DNA of 47,344 nt from a virus: positions 1 through 47,344 of IMG/VR virus record IMGVR_UViG_3300025153_000009. One strand, given 5' to 3'. Shown one piece after another: positions 18,150 to 26,839 of this stretch. Numbering within the stretch: position 1 is the first letter of the stretch; each line of letters starts with the position of its first letter. The notes under the pieces are model-generated. The model was not told the origin of the DNA. It saw only the letters and a list, made by a program, of their open reading frames with translations, and searched no databases. Made by a program: the position numbers and the translations under genes.

Positions 18150-18338
18150 TTTATCGCTGCCACCTTTCGATGTGTACAAACAGAGCCCGAGGGGACGGGA
18201 AGGCTGGTTGATACAGCAGCAATCTTTTTAATTTCGGATATGGGTTAAGGTTCGTAGTCCTGGTTAAAATATGGGAAGCAACATGATCACTTCCCTATAA
18301 AATTTTTGTGAGATTGGGACAAATGGAACTACTCATTG
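18122..18338 (-). ncRNA. Candidate phage small RNA, about 215 nt
   Basis: The roughly 350-nt gap between the primase-helicase and the small HNH-cluster genes holds a good Bacteroidota promoter and a good terminator facing the same way, with no open frame longer than 13 codons between. The predicted transcript contains a 7-bp hairpin GGGAAGT/GCTTCCC (one wobble) and a CCCG/CGGG hairpin before the terminator stem. No known RNA family was recognised. The promoter could instead be a late promoter whose transcript partly reads through into the HNH and terminase genes. Confidence 0.35.
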
Positions 18339-18344
18339 GTCAGA

Positions 18345-18375
18345 CAAATATAAACAAATTCTATTTAAAAACAAA
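18345..18375 (-). promoter_or_regulatory. Bacteroidota-type promoter, minus strand
   Basis: TTTG at 18375-18372, then exactly 19 nt, then TATATTTG at 18352-18345, a perfect match to the TTTG / TAnnTTTG consensus. It starts transcription near 18338, leftward, away from the primase gene. Confidence 0.6.
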
Positions 18376-18402
18376 TTCAATAAATAAAATCGATAATGTC
18401 GG

Positions 18403-20340
18403 CTAAAATGGGGGTTCTCCCTTTTGAAGGGTATAATCAAAGTGGTCCGTTTGCGGCGTTTTGATTGGTATACCTGCTGGAATAACTTCAAATTCTGTGG
18501 ATAGTGGAAGTCTGTAAATGTCTGTTTGTGGTGGGATGGGCTTGTCTAAAACGATTTCCAAGGGCTTTGGTTGATTGTGAAACTTCCTGAACCTCCAATC
18601 GTCAATTTCGTTTATGAAGGGCATGTATTCCTCGGAGTAGGTACTTGCGATAAAGTTATAATCGAAAGTTACTTGGCCCTGGCTACCTATGAACTTATTC
18701 CTCACCTTCTGAACATGGGCTGTTACTGTATCCCCAAGTGGCATAGTCTTGCTTTGCCGGGTTCCAAGATTTCGATACATGGTAATCCCATTGTCCGTCA
18801 TATTCGCGAAATGGGCGCTACCTGAAATGTCGTACAATTCAGGAACTTGAATTTTCCACCCGCCTTGCTCCTTGACCTTTGGAATCTTCTTTGGATGTGC
18901 TACCAGGAACACATGAACACTATACTCGTCTTTGAATTTTACGAATTCTTTCAGTATTTGATTCACGTAATCCGTTTCAGTAGAAAACCCTTCCGTGTTG
19001 TGTTCCAGGGTATTCCATGGATCAACAACAAGCGATTTAATGCCGTATTGCTTTACAAGTTGCCTTGCTCTTTCCAATATTCCGGATATGGTGAGGTCTT
19101 GAAAACCAAACATAAAAAAGTGCTCGTTTAAAAATTTATTGGCTGCTATCACCAATTCCCTAGTCATTCCGTCCCTCTTGTTTATGCCTCTTCCTGTAAA
19201 AATCTCAGTCAGTTTCGTTATGTGGATTGCATGTGGTGACTGCTCTCTGGATAGGACAGCATGCCGCCAGCCATGCCTGGATGCGAGCCTGACAAGGATT
19301 TGATCCAAGAAGGTTGACTTCCCGGAGTTTGGAATTCCAGTAATAACCGTGAGCTCGCCGGGCCGAAAACTCATGATTTTATCAAATTGACCGAACCCAA
19401 TTTTATCTCCCTGAGGATATCCGTTTTCGTGGTAATCTAAAACCTGTTCAAGAAAATCTTTTGGCTTACTGACGTCTTTGATCGGGTACGGGACCGCATG
19501 CTTTATCACTTCATTTAATTTCGCTGAACCGTGCTTTACGAGAATATCGTTGGCGTCTTTACAGCCTTCGACGGGTTCAACGATCCAGCATCTTTCACGG
19601 CCCAAACGCCTTGCTAATTCCTCTTTGAGGGCATTGCCAACCGGGTCATTGTCGATAAACAAAATGATCCGCTCCTTGTCCTCAAACTCCTTCCAGCAAT
19701 TATCCAGGTATTCCAGCTTAGGAACCGGTACAATGCCGCTTTTGGGGATAGCAGAACCTCCGTTTGGCACTGACACGCAATTGAAGATATTTGCTTGGTA
19801 AGCAGCCAGAACGTCTGGCTCTCCTTCGACAATTACCGCTTCCTTTTTATCCTTGATCGAATCCAGGTTATAAAAAATTAACTCTGCGCCACCGGACAAG
19901 CGGAAGTCCTTGTGCTCACTTCTGGACTTGTTGTTGATTAAAACATTATCTCGGTAATACGGGAAGGTTACCCATTTCTCGCCATCCTTGAGGTATTCGC
20001 CAATTTTGAACCGTTCCAACACATGGCTTTCAATCCCTCGTTTTTGGAACCAATCTATCCACCATTGACCAACTATGGTTTTATTTTCTCTCGGCAGTTT
20101 GTACTCTTTTTTTTCCACAGGGATAAAATTTTTGTCTTTGATTCTTCCATGCCAGTCGCAATGGTGGCACTTGAACAAGCCTTGTGAAACATTCACCGAA
20201 AGAGCCTTAGCATTTTTCTTTTTTCGATCTTGACATTCTGGCTGTGGGCATCTTAGCTCCTGTTGATTCACGTTGTAATTCACCCCGTAAATACCCGCCG
20301 ATTCGAAGGAATCAAATAATTTACTAGTCTCGGAGTTCAT
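18403..20340 (-). CDS. Bifunctional primase-helicase (T7 gp4 / Twinkle-like)
   Basis: 645 aa, ATG at 20340. Zinc-binding Cys pairs lie at 31/36 and 58/61 (CPQPEC, CHHC). A TOPRIM domain follows with VEGEPD (171-176) and FIDNDPVG (228-235), then a RecA-like helicase with Walker A GIPNSGKST (335-343) and a Walker B-like SLVVDPWN near 444. It unwinds DNA and lays primers at the phage fork. It overlaps the DUF4373-like gene by 17 nt and closes the early operon. Confidence 0.93.
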   Translation of the reverse strand: MNSETSKLFDSFESAGIYGVNYNVNQQELRCPQPECQDRKKKNAKALSVNVSQGLFKCHHCDWHGRIKDKNFIPVEKKEYKLPRENKTIVGQWWIDWFQKRGIESHVLERFKIGEYLKDGEKWVTFPYYRDNVLINNKSRSEHKDFRLSGGAELIFYNLDSIKDKKEAVIVEGEPDVLAAYQANIFNCVSVPNGGSAIPKSGIVPVPKLEYLDNCWKEFEDKERIILFIDNDPVGNALKEELARRLGRERCWIVEPVEGCKDANDILVKHGSAKLNEVIKHAVPYPIKDVSKPKDFLEQVLDYHENGYPQGDKIGFGQFDKIMSFRPGELTVITGIPNSGKSTFLDQILVRLASRHGWRHAVLSREQSPHAIHITKLTEIFTGRGINKRDGMTRELVIAANKFLNEHFFMFGFQDLTISGILERARQLVKQYGIKSLVVDPWNTLEHNTEGFSTETDYVNQILKEFVKFKDEYSVHVFLVAHPKKIPKVKEQGGWKIQVPELYDISGSAHFANMTDNGITMYRNLGTRQSKTMPLGDTVTAHVQKVRNKFIGSQGQVTFDYNFIASTYSEEYMPFINEIDDWRFRKFHNQPKPLEIVLDKPIPPQTDIYRLPLSTEFEVIPAGIPIKTPQTDHFDYTLQKGEPPF

Positions 20341-21247
20341 CTGGGAAGCCTAGCTGTTTGTGGTAAATGGATAAGTGATCGCCGAACTCTATTCGCTTTC
20401 CGACGTGAATCGAGTTTCCGAAAGCGATATTGTCATACTGACTTTTTCTGCGCTGACGTTCCAAAAGCGCCTCAGGAGACAATGACTCAGCTTCAAGCTC
20501 CTTGGATTTGGGATAGCTCTCCATTAGAGCGACCAAGTCAGGTTTCCATGTTTTTGAAATTGCAAATGTCCATTGCTTCATTTTTTCACCGCCCTTGACT
20601 GTCCATCCAGTCGATGAATAGTGGTCATAAAATTTTTCCGTGAAAAGCTCAGAAGCCTTGCTGCTAGCCTCATACTTTTTCCGGACATGGTCTTTGATTT
20701 CGTCTACTGTTGGTTCAACAAATTGGTCAGGTTTGGAGCCCCCTTCTCCTTTACTTTCCTTTACTTTACTTTCCTTTACTTTACTTTGTGTACCAATGTT
20801 GGTAATAACCTCACTTGAAGGGGTGTTAACGTCTGCATTATCTACACTTGAAGGGGGGTTATTGTATACATTAACTCCATAAAGTAAAGGAGAAGTACTT
20901 TGTCTTCTTTTTGTCGCTACTGAGTACTTTTCTTGTATGTCATTACTAGTCAATACATTATATGATTCAAATTGCTTTTTATCAAAGAAGCCAAATTCAA
21001 GTAATCTACCGATAATCTTGTCAAGTACTTTTAATTCAACCCCTGGAAGCCGTTTTAGAAGCTTCATTTTCAAGATCGAAGTCCACTCAACATAGTACCC
21101 ATTGTTGTAAATAAGGCATAGAAGCTTGACCGTGGCAAGCTCCCCAACTGGACCAAATTCACCGCTTATTGCCTCTATTTTTTCGTCCTCGAAGTAGTCT
21201 ACATCAAGTGGAAAATACTCCAATCCAGTTTTCTGGGGTCTTGCCAT
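20324..21247 (-). CDS. Phage replication protein with DUF4373 (Lin1244/Lin1753-like) N-terminus
   Basis: 307 aa, ATG at 21247. The N-terminus (GLEYFPLDVDYFEDEKIEAI, then GELATVKLLCLIYNNGYY) is the DUF4373 winged-helix-like domain seen in phage replication initiators and helicase loaders. The middle is a low-complexity stretch with a 5-residue repeat KVKES, encoded by a 15-bp DNA repeat near 20750-20787. The C-terminal half (KFYDHYSSTGW, MKQWTFAISKTW) resembles DnaD/DnaT-type DNA-binding tails. Overlap with the primase-helicase supports a joint role in origin opening and helicase loading. Confidence 0.85.
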   Translation of the reverse strand: MARPQKTGLEYFPLDVDYFEDEKIEAISGEFGPVGELATVKLLCLIYNNGYYVEWTSILKMKLLKRLPGVELKVLDKIIGRLLEFGFFDKKQFESYNVLTSNDIQEKYSVATKRRQSTSPLLYGVNVYNNPPSSVDNADVNTPSSEVITNIGTQSKVKESKVKESKGEGGSKPDQFVEPTVDEIKDHVRKKYEASSKASELFTEKFYDHYSSTGWTVKGGEKMKQWTFAISKTWKPDLVALMESYPKSKELEAESLSPEALLERQRRKSQYDNIAFGNSIHVGKRIEFGDHLSIYHKQLGFPDELRD

Positions 21248-21269
21248 TGTTGATTTTTTAGTTCGTAAA

Positions 21270-22535
21270 TTAATGCTCGGAAGGTGGTGTGGACAATCCC
21301 GCCAACGCCTTATATAAAGACGATTCCTTGATCCTCACGTATGGGTTTGCTTCTTCAATTCGCTTCCAACCCATCATTTCAATCGTGTACACAGGGTTTA
21401 TCATGCGTTCGTTGAGGAGGTAGTTAGCAAAGGTTTTTCGTGCAGTGTGAAAGCGTATTTTCTTCTCAACTTTGATAAGCCGCATTAGAAGATTTAAGAT
21501 TGTTCCGTTGGCGTTCAAATTATACGGCAGATTAGCTACCCCTCCGTATTTTCCGATAATACGCTGAGCTTCAGGTAGTAATGGCACCCGAAACCTTGTT
21601 CCAGATTTTCTCCTTTTGCCGCAAAGCATTAAACCGTCTTTCGTCTTTGTAATTACAGCCGGTTCCATAGACCTTGCAGATTGCGCTATCTCAATTTGCT
21701 TTTTTTGAGTATTTGGATCCATTAAAATATAATCTCCAACCGCCAACCCTGTCCAGCAACAGAAAACAAATGCATCTCTAACTTCTTCCTCACGTCCGGA
21801 CAATGATTGTTCGGTAAGTGCCCCCAGTTCCTCAGGTTCAAGCCAAACAAGATCAGTATCTTCTTCCATCTTGACTTTCTTGACTACTTTACAAGGATTT
21901 TTATCGATCAGATTTTTCCGGATCGCGTATTCAAATACGCAACTGAAAACATACATTGCTCGGGTTACAGTGCCACGGGCGTGGGTACCAAGAAAATGCA
22001 ATTGGACCTCCCTAACGTCTTCGTCAGTATAATTTACCAGGGGTTGGGTGACCAGGTTAAGGGCGACAAGGATGTTTTCGTAAAGCTTTCGATATCGAGA
22101 TCGCACCCCAAATGTTCCTGCCGAAATTGTTTTGCCAACCTGTCTTTTTTGGTCTTCAATGTATTCATCAAAAACGTCTGAAAATGTTTTGTGTTCATCT
22201 TTAATTCCGGCATCACCAGCATATATTCCCGGGAGCGCCCGAGCTATGACTTGCTTGTTTATGACGCTGCCCTTTTTTTCGTATTCCATGTGCATTACAT
22301 TCAGCCGCTCATTTACGCGATGCATCAACATGGTACAAGCTAGAGCATTTTCGCAGGTCTCGTTGGGCTTTTGTTTGCGTACGTCGAACTCAGACACATG
22401 CAGTCTTATCTGGCTTATGGAGTTAACACTAACGAATTTTTTATTAATGGAAATTCGAAGATATAAGTTGCCCTTCTTCCCAGGAACAGTAGAGGGGCGA
22501 ACATAGAAATATGTGCTTAGATTATTTATTAACAT
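21270..22535 (-). CDS. Tyrosine recombinase (Bacteroidota type)
   Basis: 421 aa from ATG at 22535; the frame also allows a TTG at 22571. It has an N-terminal arm-binding part, a SAM-like core-binding domain (FSDVFDEYIEDQKRQVG), and a catalytic domain with WTGLAVGD, a KTKDG beta-turn Lys, HTARKTFA (H-x-x-R), MGWKRI (Trp in the H/W place) and NPYVRI with the nucleophile Tyr. TGLA in place of TGLR is common in Bacteroidota enzymes of the IntDOT type. It sits inside the early operon and not at an element end, so it may be the integrase of element A or serve another recombination step. Confidence 0.85.
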   Translation of the reverse strand: MLINNLSTYFYVRPSTVPGKKGNLYLRISINKKFVSVNSISQIRLHVSEFDVRKQKPNETCENALACTMLMHRVNERLNVMHMEYEKKGSVINKQVIARALPGIYAGDAGIKDEHKTFSDVFDEYIEDQKRQVGKTISAGTFGVRSRYRKLYENILVALNLVTQPLVNYTDEDVREVQLHFLGTHARGTVTRAMYVFSCVFEYAIRKNLIDKNPCKVVKKVKMEEDTDLVWLEPEELGALTEQSLSGREEEVRDAFVFCCWTGLAVGDYILMDPNTQKKQIEIAQSARSMEPAVITKTKDGLMLCGKRRKSGTRFRVPLLPEAQRIIGKYGGVANLPYNLNANGTILNLLMRLIKVEKKIRFHTARKTFANYLLNERMINPVYTIEMMGWKRIEEANPYVRIKESSLYKALAGLSTPPSEH

Positions 22536-22577
22536 GGTTTTTTGTGTTTTGTAGTTCTTAATAATTCCCAAAATATT

Positions 22578-23114
22578 CTAGTAATGAAATTCTGCTAAAA
22601 TTTGCTTAAAGGGCATAGCCATGATGCACATCGCTTCCAACTTCAAAATGAAATCCTGATACATTTTTAGAATACCCTCTTTCTTTAATTCATGGAGTAC
22701 AGTGTACAACTCAGCATATTTTTTGATATCGTGCGGGAGTCCTCTCACGTCTCCCCCATATTTATCAGTGAATGCCAACAGAACTTCATGTGGTTCGAAG
22801 GGTACTCCGTCCTCTAAAAATTGGCTTTTGTAAGGCTCGAAACGATTGTTTTTGAAGGCTACAAGAACAGTGTGGACCTCACCTATGGTTTGCATTAGAT
22901 TTTCGACCTGGCGAATGGCTTTCAGCAGCGTTATAGTTTGCGGCTCGATTTCATCATTTCTTTGTTTAATTAATGCGGCAAGTTCTTTCAAACTGACAGG
23001 ATCGTCTTCCTGTGGTTCATAGTAGTCATTGAGTAAAAAATAATCGCCTCCTGAACCACGATAATCGGTGTCAATCAGGTGCTTCATTTCCTTTAAAATT
23101 CCAATAATATTCAT
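22578..23114 (-). CDS. Unknown early protein, paralogue of the 24993-25688 gene
   Basis: 178 aa, ATG at 23114. It is acidic and helical. The segments LKAIRQVENLMQTIGEVHTV, LPHDIKKYAELYTVL and the ending FKQILAEF can be aligned with LKNLIRTVGRIGKTVHEF, LPSDIGQYKELVEIL and YSEILQLF in the gene at 24993. The two therefore probably arose by duplication. Function unknown. Confidence 0.7.
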   Translation of the reverse strand: MNIIGILKEMKHLIDTDYRGSGGDYFLLNDYYEPQEDDPVSLKELAALIKQRNDEIEPQTITLLKAIRQVENLMQTIGEVHTVLVAFKNNRFEPYKSQFLEDGVPFEPHEVLLAFTDKYGGDVRGLPHDIKKYAELYTVLHELKKEGILKMYQDFILKLEAMCIMAMPFKQILAEFHY

Positions 23115-23186
23115 GTAGTTCGGTTTATGCTGTCACCAGCCGTGAGATAATAAAAGGCATTTCAATTCCGATCTAACCCGCTGATC

Positions 23187-23597
23187 CTAAGTATAAAATG
23201 TGATAAACATTTCAATCAGTGCATTTCGTAAATTTATGCAGTATTGCACGTCCTGTTTCCCCCGGACGTGCGCGTTTTCCTCCAATAAATAGTGGTCAAA
23301 AACCTGTAAAACAATTCGTGTCCACCGGTTTGCACCCTCGTTTCCAACGTAAAGCAAATCTTCAAACTCACTGTTCATAGTACCACATTTGCCAAGTAGT
23401 ATCTGACTTCCTACGCTCTGAAAAAACCTTAGCAACGAACGATGTAACCAGGTCTGATCAATGAGAAGCTCGCGGGTCGGTACGCATACATATGCCTCAC
23501 AGAAGACTTCGGTTGTGACAACGCACAATCCCAATGTGAGGTTATGTTCTGACAGTTGAACCCGCAGAAATTCGGGCAACTTTATGGTTTCGCTCAT
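23187..23597 (-). CDS. Unknown early protein, 136 aa
   Basis: I chose ATG at 23597 (MSETIKLPEFLRVQL), 8 nt after the upstream stop at 23605; the frame is open to 23648, but that would overlap the previous gene. It is Cys-containing with a helical C-terminus (QYCINLRNALIEMF). It is followed by about 70 nt of non-coding DNA. Not recognised. Confidence 0.6.
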   Translation of the reverse strand: MSETIKLPEFLRVQLSEHNLTLGLCVVTTEVFCEAYVCVPTRELLIDQTWLHRSLLRFFQSVGSQILLGKCGTMNSEFEDLLYVGNEGANRWTRIVLQVFDHYLLEENAHVRGKQDVQYCINLRNALIEMFITFYT

Positions 23598-23604
23598 TTG
23601 CGAT

Positions 23605-24141
23605 CTAATGCTCAACAAGTTCAACTGCATCCTTTTCCGCCAACGCATTTTCGAAGTTATATCTTAAGAGGTCAGCGAACAGATCAGCAAGCATCGTTTT
23701 CGTTTTCACAGCGGTCGTGTTTATGTACCCATCCGGTGTCAGGTCATTACCAGAGTCTTCCGCAAGAAATGAATAGAATATATCGTCAAGTAGTTTGGTT
23801 TGATGGATGTAATCAAATACATTTTCGAACATCTCATTTAGCTCACATTCAATCCATAGATTTTCAACACACCCCAAGGCGACCGCCTGCTGTTCTGCAT
23901 TATTTATTGTAAGTAATAGGCATTTGTAGAGCGAACCAATGTTCATTTTTTCATGAGTATCGAGCTTGCAAAACCGATCTCCAGCAAAATGAGCCATGAA
24001 TTGATCAGTCATTGCCACGGTAAATTTCATGGACGCAGCGTGAATTTGCTCAGGGGTTCCGGTGTAGGTTGACTCCCAGCTAGCAGGCAGTGTAATAAGT
24101 TTAAAGTGTTCCATTTGGTTAGAATTTAATAGGTTATTCAT
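23605..24141 (-). CDS. Unknown early protein, 178 aa
   Basis: ATG at 24141, or possibly the second Met at 24114 (MEHFKLITLPASW). It is helical and acidic with no recognised motif. Segments such as FENVFDYIHQTKLLDDIFYS suggest a helical bundle. It is part of the tightly packed leftward early operon. Confidence 0.62.
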   Translation of the reverse strand: MNNLLNSNQMEHFKLITLPASWESTYTGTPEQIHAASMKFTVAMTDQFMAHFAGDRFCKLDTHEKMNIGSLYKCLLLTINNAEQQAVALGCVENLWIECELNEMFENVFDYIHQTKLLDDIFYSFLAEDSGNDLTPDGYINTTAVKTKTMLADLFADLLRYNFENALAEKDAVELVEH

Positions 24142-24176
24142 TATGACGGTTATTTGTATACGTGAATAAAAACTTA

Positions 24177-24488
24177 CTACCTCGTTCGGTTTCTAGCCAT
24201 TCTCTTGTCAGGAACTACCCGGCCCTGTTCAAGATAATTAAGCAGGTCGGAAGTTTTAAAGTAAAGCCTGGCTCCTCGCAGAACGTGAGGGATCTTGGCT
24301 TTCAAAGTGTAGACGTGCGGTTCGCTGCAGTTCAAGAATTCGGCTGTTTTCGCGACGGTCTTAAATTCGTCGGGGCTTGGGCCCGATTGATTCGTGGAAA
24401 CCGAAGCGAGTGCCGCATCAAGCTTACGCTCCAGACGTTCCAGGCTTTCCAGGGTCATCGCAAAAATGTTTGGTATTTCAGTAGCCAT
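24177..24488 (-). CDS. Helix-turn-helix (MerR/excisionase-like) DNA-binding protein
   Basis: 103 aa from ATG at 24488 (the frame is open to 24551). A short coiled coil (TLESLERLERKLDAAL) precedes a compact winged-helix: FKTVAKTAEFLNCSEPHVY, then GARLYFKTSDLLNYLEQG and a basic tail. This is the HTH_17 excisionase arrangement. The same layout recurs in element B at 45023. It may act as excisionase or early regulator; the nearby recombinase gene makes the first attractive. It overlaps the membrane protein gene by 11 nt. Confidence 0.75.
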   Translation of the reverse strand: MATEIPNIFAMTLESLERLERKLDAALASVSTNQSGPSPDEFKTVAKTAEFLNCSEPHVYTLKAKIPHVLRGARLYFKTSDLLNYLEQGRVVPDKRMARNRTR

Positions 24489-24984
24489 GATTGAATTGGT
24501 TTGATTTCGAAGATTTGCCATCTGCCCCATCACCTGGGAGCCTTGGGCCAAAATGTCGAGTCATTAACCCTATTACCAGGGTAAACAAAACGGAGGCGAT
24601 CATGGGCGATAGCACCCAGATCCAATTCATATTGATAGCGCCAACTGCTTTCATGACGATCAGACACACCGTGATAACGATCTCAAATTTGTGATTGCTC
24701 ACCGTCACGATATTTTCAAGGAACATTAGACGAGAGGTCAATGCCTGAAAAAATTCAGTGTATTTCCCCTCGCGGTTCATTATTCCCGTGATCGATGTCA
24801 TGCTTTTAACATTATTCTCAATGTGCAGGAAATCAATTGGACGTAGCTTTAACCAATCATCCATGAAGTAGATGTAGATACCCGGTATTTCGTCGGTTTG
24901 CCGGACCATCATACGGTGGTGAGGCTCCTTGATTCTCAACCGCTCTTTGGCGGTCAGGACGTAAATTTCTGGTGTAGTGCCCAT
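24478..24984 (-). CDS. Two-span membrane protein of the early operon
   Basis: 168 aa, ATG at 24984. The N-terminal half is soluble, with charged residues (AKERLRIKEPHHRM). Two hydrophobic spans follow, FEIVITVCLIVMKAVGAI and WVLSPMIASVLFTLVIGLM, joined by a 5-7 residue turn, and then a polar tail. It could be a superinfection-exclusion or early takeover protein. It is an unlikely holin because it is far from any endolysin gene. Not recognised. Confidence 0.65.
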   Translation of the reverse strand: MGTTPEIYVLTAKERLRIKEPHHRMMVRQTDEIPGIYIYFMDDWLKLRPIDFLHIENNVKSMTSITGIMNREGKYTEFFQALTSRLMFLENIVTVSNHKFEIVITVCLIVMKAVGAINMNWIWVLSPMIASVLFTLVIGLMTRHFGPRLPGDGADGKSSKSNQFNHGY

Positions 24985-24992
24985 TGAATTGA

Positions 24993-25688
24993 TTATTTGA
25001 AAAGTTGAAGAATCTCAGAGTAGGGGCGATGGGCGTCAATCATTTCTGACAGTTGGCGATACCATTCGTTGTAATTATCCAGGCAGTGCAGGATTTCGTC
25101 GATATCGGCCAGCCGTTTTTGTTCTTTCTGTTCAAGTTCGGACCGAATAGCTTCAACTCGGTCTGGTGTGAAGTAATCGACCGGCAGAGGTTGTAGCTTT
25201 CCGTTCTCGTCGCGGTACTCAAAATTTGCAGGATTGGTCTGCATCTCAAGACTCATGATATCTGGCTTCAACGTAGCAATAGCCAAAGGAAGGATTTCAA
25301 CGAGTTCCTTATATTGGCCAATGTCGGATGGTAACTCGTCGAATTCCTCGGTGTGCATCATATCTTTGAGGACTCCAATCGGGTCGACCGGTGCCCAATC
25401 TTCTCTTTCTTCGGGAGTTGAGCCTAACGTGAAATCATCGACGGAGAATTCATGAACCGTTTTTCCGATGCGCCCAACTGTTCTGATCAGGTTCTTTAAC
25501 TGAAATCCGGCTTTGTGCTTCTGAACGATTAATTGATCCATATCATTAGCGACTCCTCCTGAGGGCCAATTGTAGGTTGATGGACCGTCCGCATTGATGC
25601 TAGCCAGTGCCTTTTGTAGTTTGGAAAGACTGTCCAGCTTGATCGCTGGAAGTTCAGTAGTCGTTAAATTTGCTCCGTTCTCGTGCAT
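24993..25688 (-). CDS. Unknown early protein, 231 aa
   Basis: ATG at 25688. It shares three ordered segments with the gene at 22578 (see there). It adds an N-terminal linker (NWPSGGVANDMDQLIVQK) and a long charged helix (SELEQKEQKRLADIDEIL). No catalytic motif is seen. Confidence 0.7.
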   Translation of the reverse strand: MHENGANLTTTELPAIKLDSLSKLQKALASINADGPSTYNWPSGGVANDMDQLIVQKHKAGFQLKNLIRTVGRIGKTVHEFSVDDFTLGSTPEEREDWAPVDPIGVLKDMMHTEEFDELPSDIGQYKELVEILPLAIATLKPDIMSLEMQTNPANFEYRDENGKLQPLPVDYFTPDRVEAIRSELEQKEQKRLADIDEILHCLDNYNEWYRQLSEMIDAHRPYSEILQLFK

Positions 25689-25751
25689 AGTTTTACTGTT
25701 AAGGCTTTTGTTGTAAAGCCAGGTGGATGAATTGATTGATGTAAATTCTTG

Positions 25752-26150
25752 TCAGGCAGTGGCAATGTTATTTTCCCACGCCAATCGTATTCCTTTTATC
25801 ATTTCTAACCGCGCATTTGGAGGAAGATCGCCGCTTTCGGCAAACGAGTCGTAAATTATTTCCCTGATCGCATTTTCCTTTGTTAACTCTTGCTCAGACA
25901 TGGTATCCAAAATGAGATCGTCAACAAGAACCAGCATTTGCCGGACGCTGCTACATTCGTGCTTCTCATTTGCTGCAAACAAAATCTGCGCTAAGCGGAT
26001 CATGTCATTTCTTGTAGGTTCCCCAGGCGTTTCTATCTGAAACACCTTATCTATCAACTCCCAGTGTTCGCGGAAAATCATGTAACTGATAAGACTTTCC
26101 AAATCTAATGGAAAAGATGCTGGGCTTGCTTCAAATTTTGGGAATTCCAT
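25752..26150 (-). CDS. Unknown early protein, 132 aa
   Basis: ATG at 26150, overlapping the end of the upstream gene by 20 nt. It is all-helical and acidic (LDLESLISYMIFREHWELI, SVRQMLVLVDDLIL). No recognised family. Confidence 0.65.
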   Translation of the reverse strand: MEFPKFEASPASFPLDLESLISYMIFREHWELIDKVFQIETPGEPTRNDMIRLAQILFAANEKHECSSVRQMLVLVDDLILDTMSEQELTKENAIREIIYDSFAESGDLPPNARLEMIKGIRLAWENNIATA

Positions 26151-26433
26151 TTTGTTTTTCCTCGATTTGTTTTCTAATGTAAACTAGTTGCTTCGTGTAA
26201 ACTACGGTATTCCCAGGTTCGCGGTAATTCTTAAATGCGTCGATGTGGTTAAGTCTTCCCGCAATGAATGGTCTTGGATAGTAAACATTCAATTCAGAGC
26301 TTAACCTGATCGGTAGCTTCGGAAACATATCATCTGTTACTTCTTCCATCCACTTCCGGTATTCTGTCGAGTCGAAGTTTTGAAAAGCAATTTCTTCGAG
26401 GTCAACTTCCGGAAGTTCTAATTCGGCTTCCAC
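26131..26433 (-). CDS. Unknown early protein, 100 aa
   Basis: Starts at a GTG (26433), 2 nt after the upstream stop; no ATG is available nearby. It begins with an acidic stretch (EAELELPEVDLEEIAF) and later has FPKLPIRLSSELNVYYPRP. It ends in a charged helix. Unknown function, second gene of the operon. Confidence 0.6.
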   Translation of the reverse strand: MEAELELPEVDLEEIAFQNFDSTEYRKWMEEVTDDMFPKLPIRLSSELNVYYPRPFIAGRLNHIDAFKNYREPGNTVVYTKQLVYIRKQIEEKQNGIPKI

Positions 26434-26435
26434 GG

Positions 26436-26717
26436 CTAGGCTGAGATCAAGTAGGCGTGTTCAGTCAAAAGCTCTGCCTGTTCCTGATTTCGCTTGTCAG
26501 TCTCCACCCTCAGTTCCTTAATTACCTCGTTGGCGACTTTGATGAATTTCAAAATGTCCGAATGATGTGGTTGAACCTTACCTGACTTCCATGTTGAAAC
26601 TACTGCTCTGGACTTATGGAACCGCTTGTAAAACAATGTGTTCCCGCCCTCAAATCGGTTGATCTTCTCGAATGTATCGTCGATTACCGATACAAATGAC
26701 TTCCTGTTGTCGTTCAT
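26436..26717 (-). CDS. Cro-like small DNA-binding protein, first gene of the leftward early operon
   Basis: 93 aa, ATG at 26717. The middle (YKRFHKSRAVVSTWKSGKV, then HHSDILKFIKVANEVIKE) has the helix pattern of an XRE/Cro-type HTH. It is divergent to the three-HTH repressor and separated from it by two inverted repeats. That is the classic Cro/repressor layout, so it is inferred to be the lytic switch partner. A C-terminal charged helix may give dimerisation. Confidence 0.6.
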   Translation of the reverse strand: MNDNRKSFVSVIDDTFEKINRFEGGNTLFYKRFHKSRAVVSTWKSGKVQPHHSDILKFIKVANEVIKELRVETDKRNQEQAELLTEHAYLISA

Positions 26718-26784
26718 TATCGTTTTTGGTTAGATTTTGATTTGTTTTACCGTTTAATCATTTTTGAAAAATTGTTATTGAATT

Positions 26785-26819
26785 TTATTACATTTACCTA
26801 CTGATAGCAAATGTAATAA
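26785..26819. promoter_or_regulatory. Inverted repeat, probable operator 1 of element A
   Basis: Perfect 11-bp arms TTATTACATTT and AAATGTAATAA with a 13-nt spacer, in the divergent Cro/repressor gap. On the minus strand the right arm region includes TACATTTG, a match to the TAnnTTTG promoter box, so a bound repressor would cover the leftward promoter. Confidence 0.6.
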
Positions 26820-26839
26820 TTAATTATATCAAACCTAAG

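Noticed and set aside
20745-20790. Short tandem DNA repeat that might be a CRISPR or iteron array
   Set aside because: It is an in-frame 15-bp repeat coding KVKES within the replication protein, with only about two and a half units and no spacers.
21780-21840. Recombinase inactive because the first catalytic Arg is replaced (TGLA)
   Set aside because: TGLA/TGLS at this position is common in active Bacteroidota recombinases such as IntDOT, so it is not evidence of decay.
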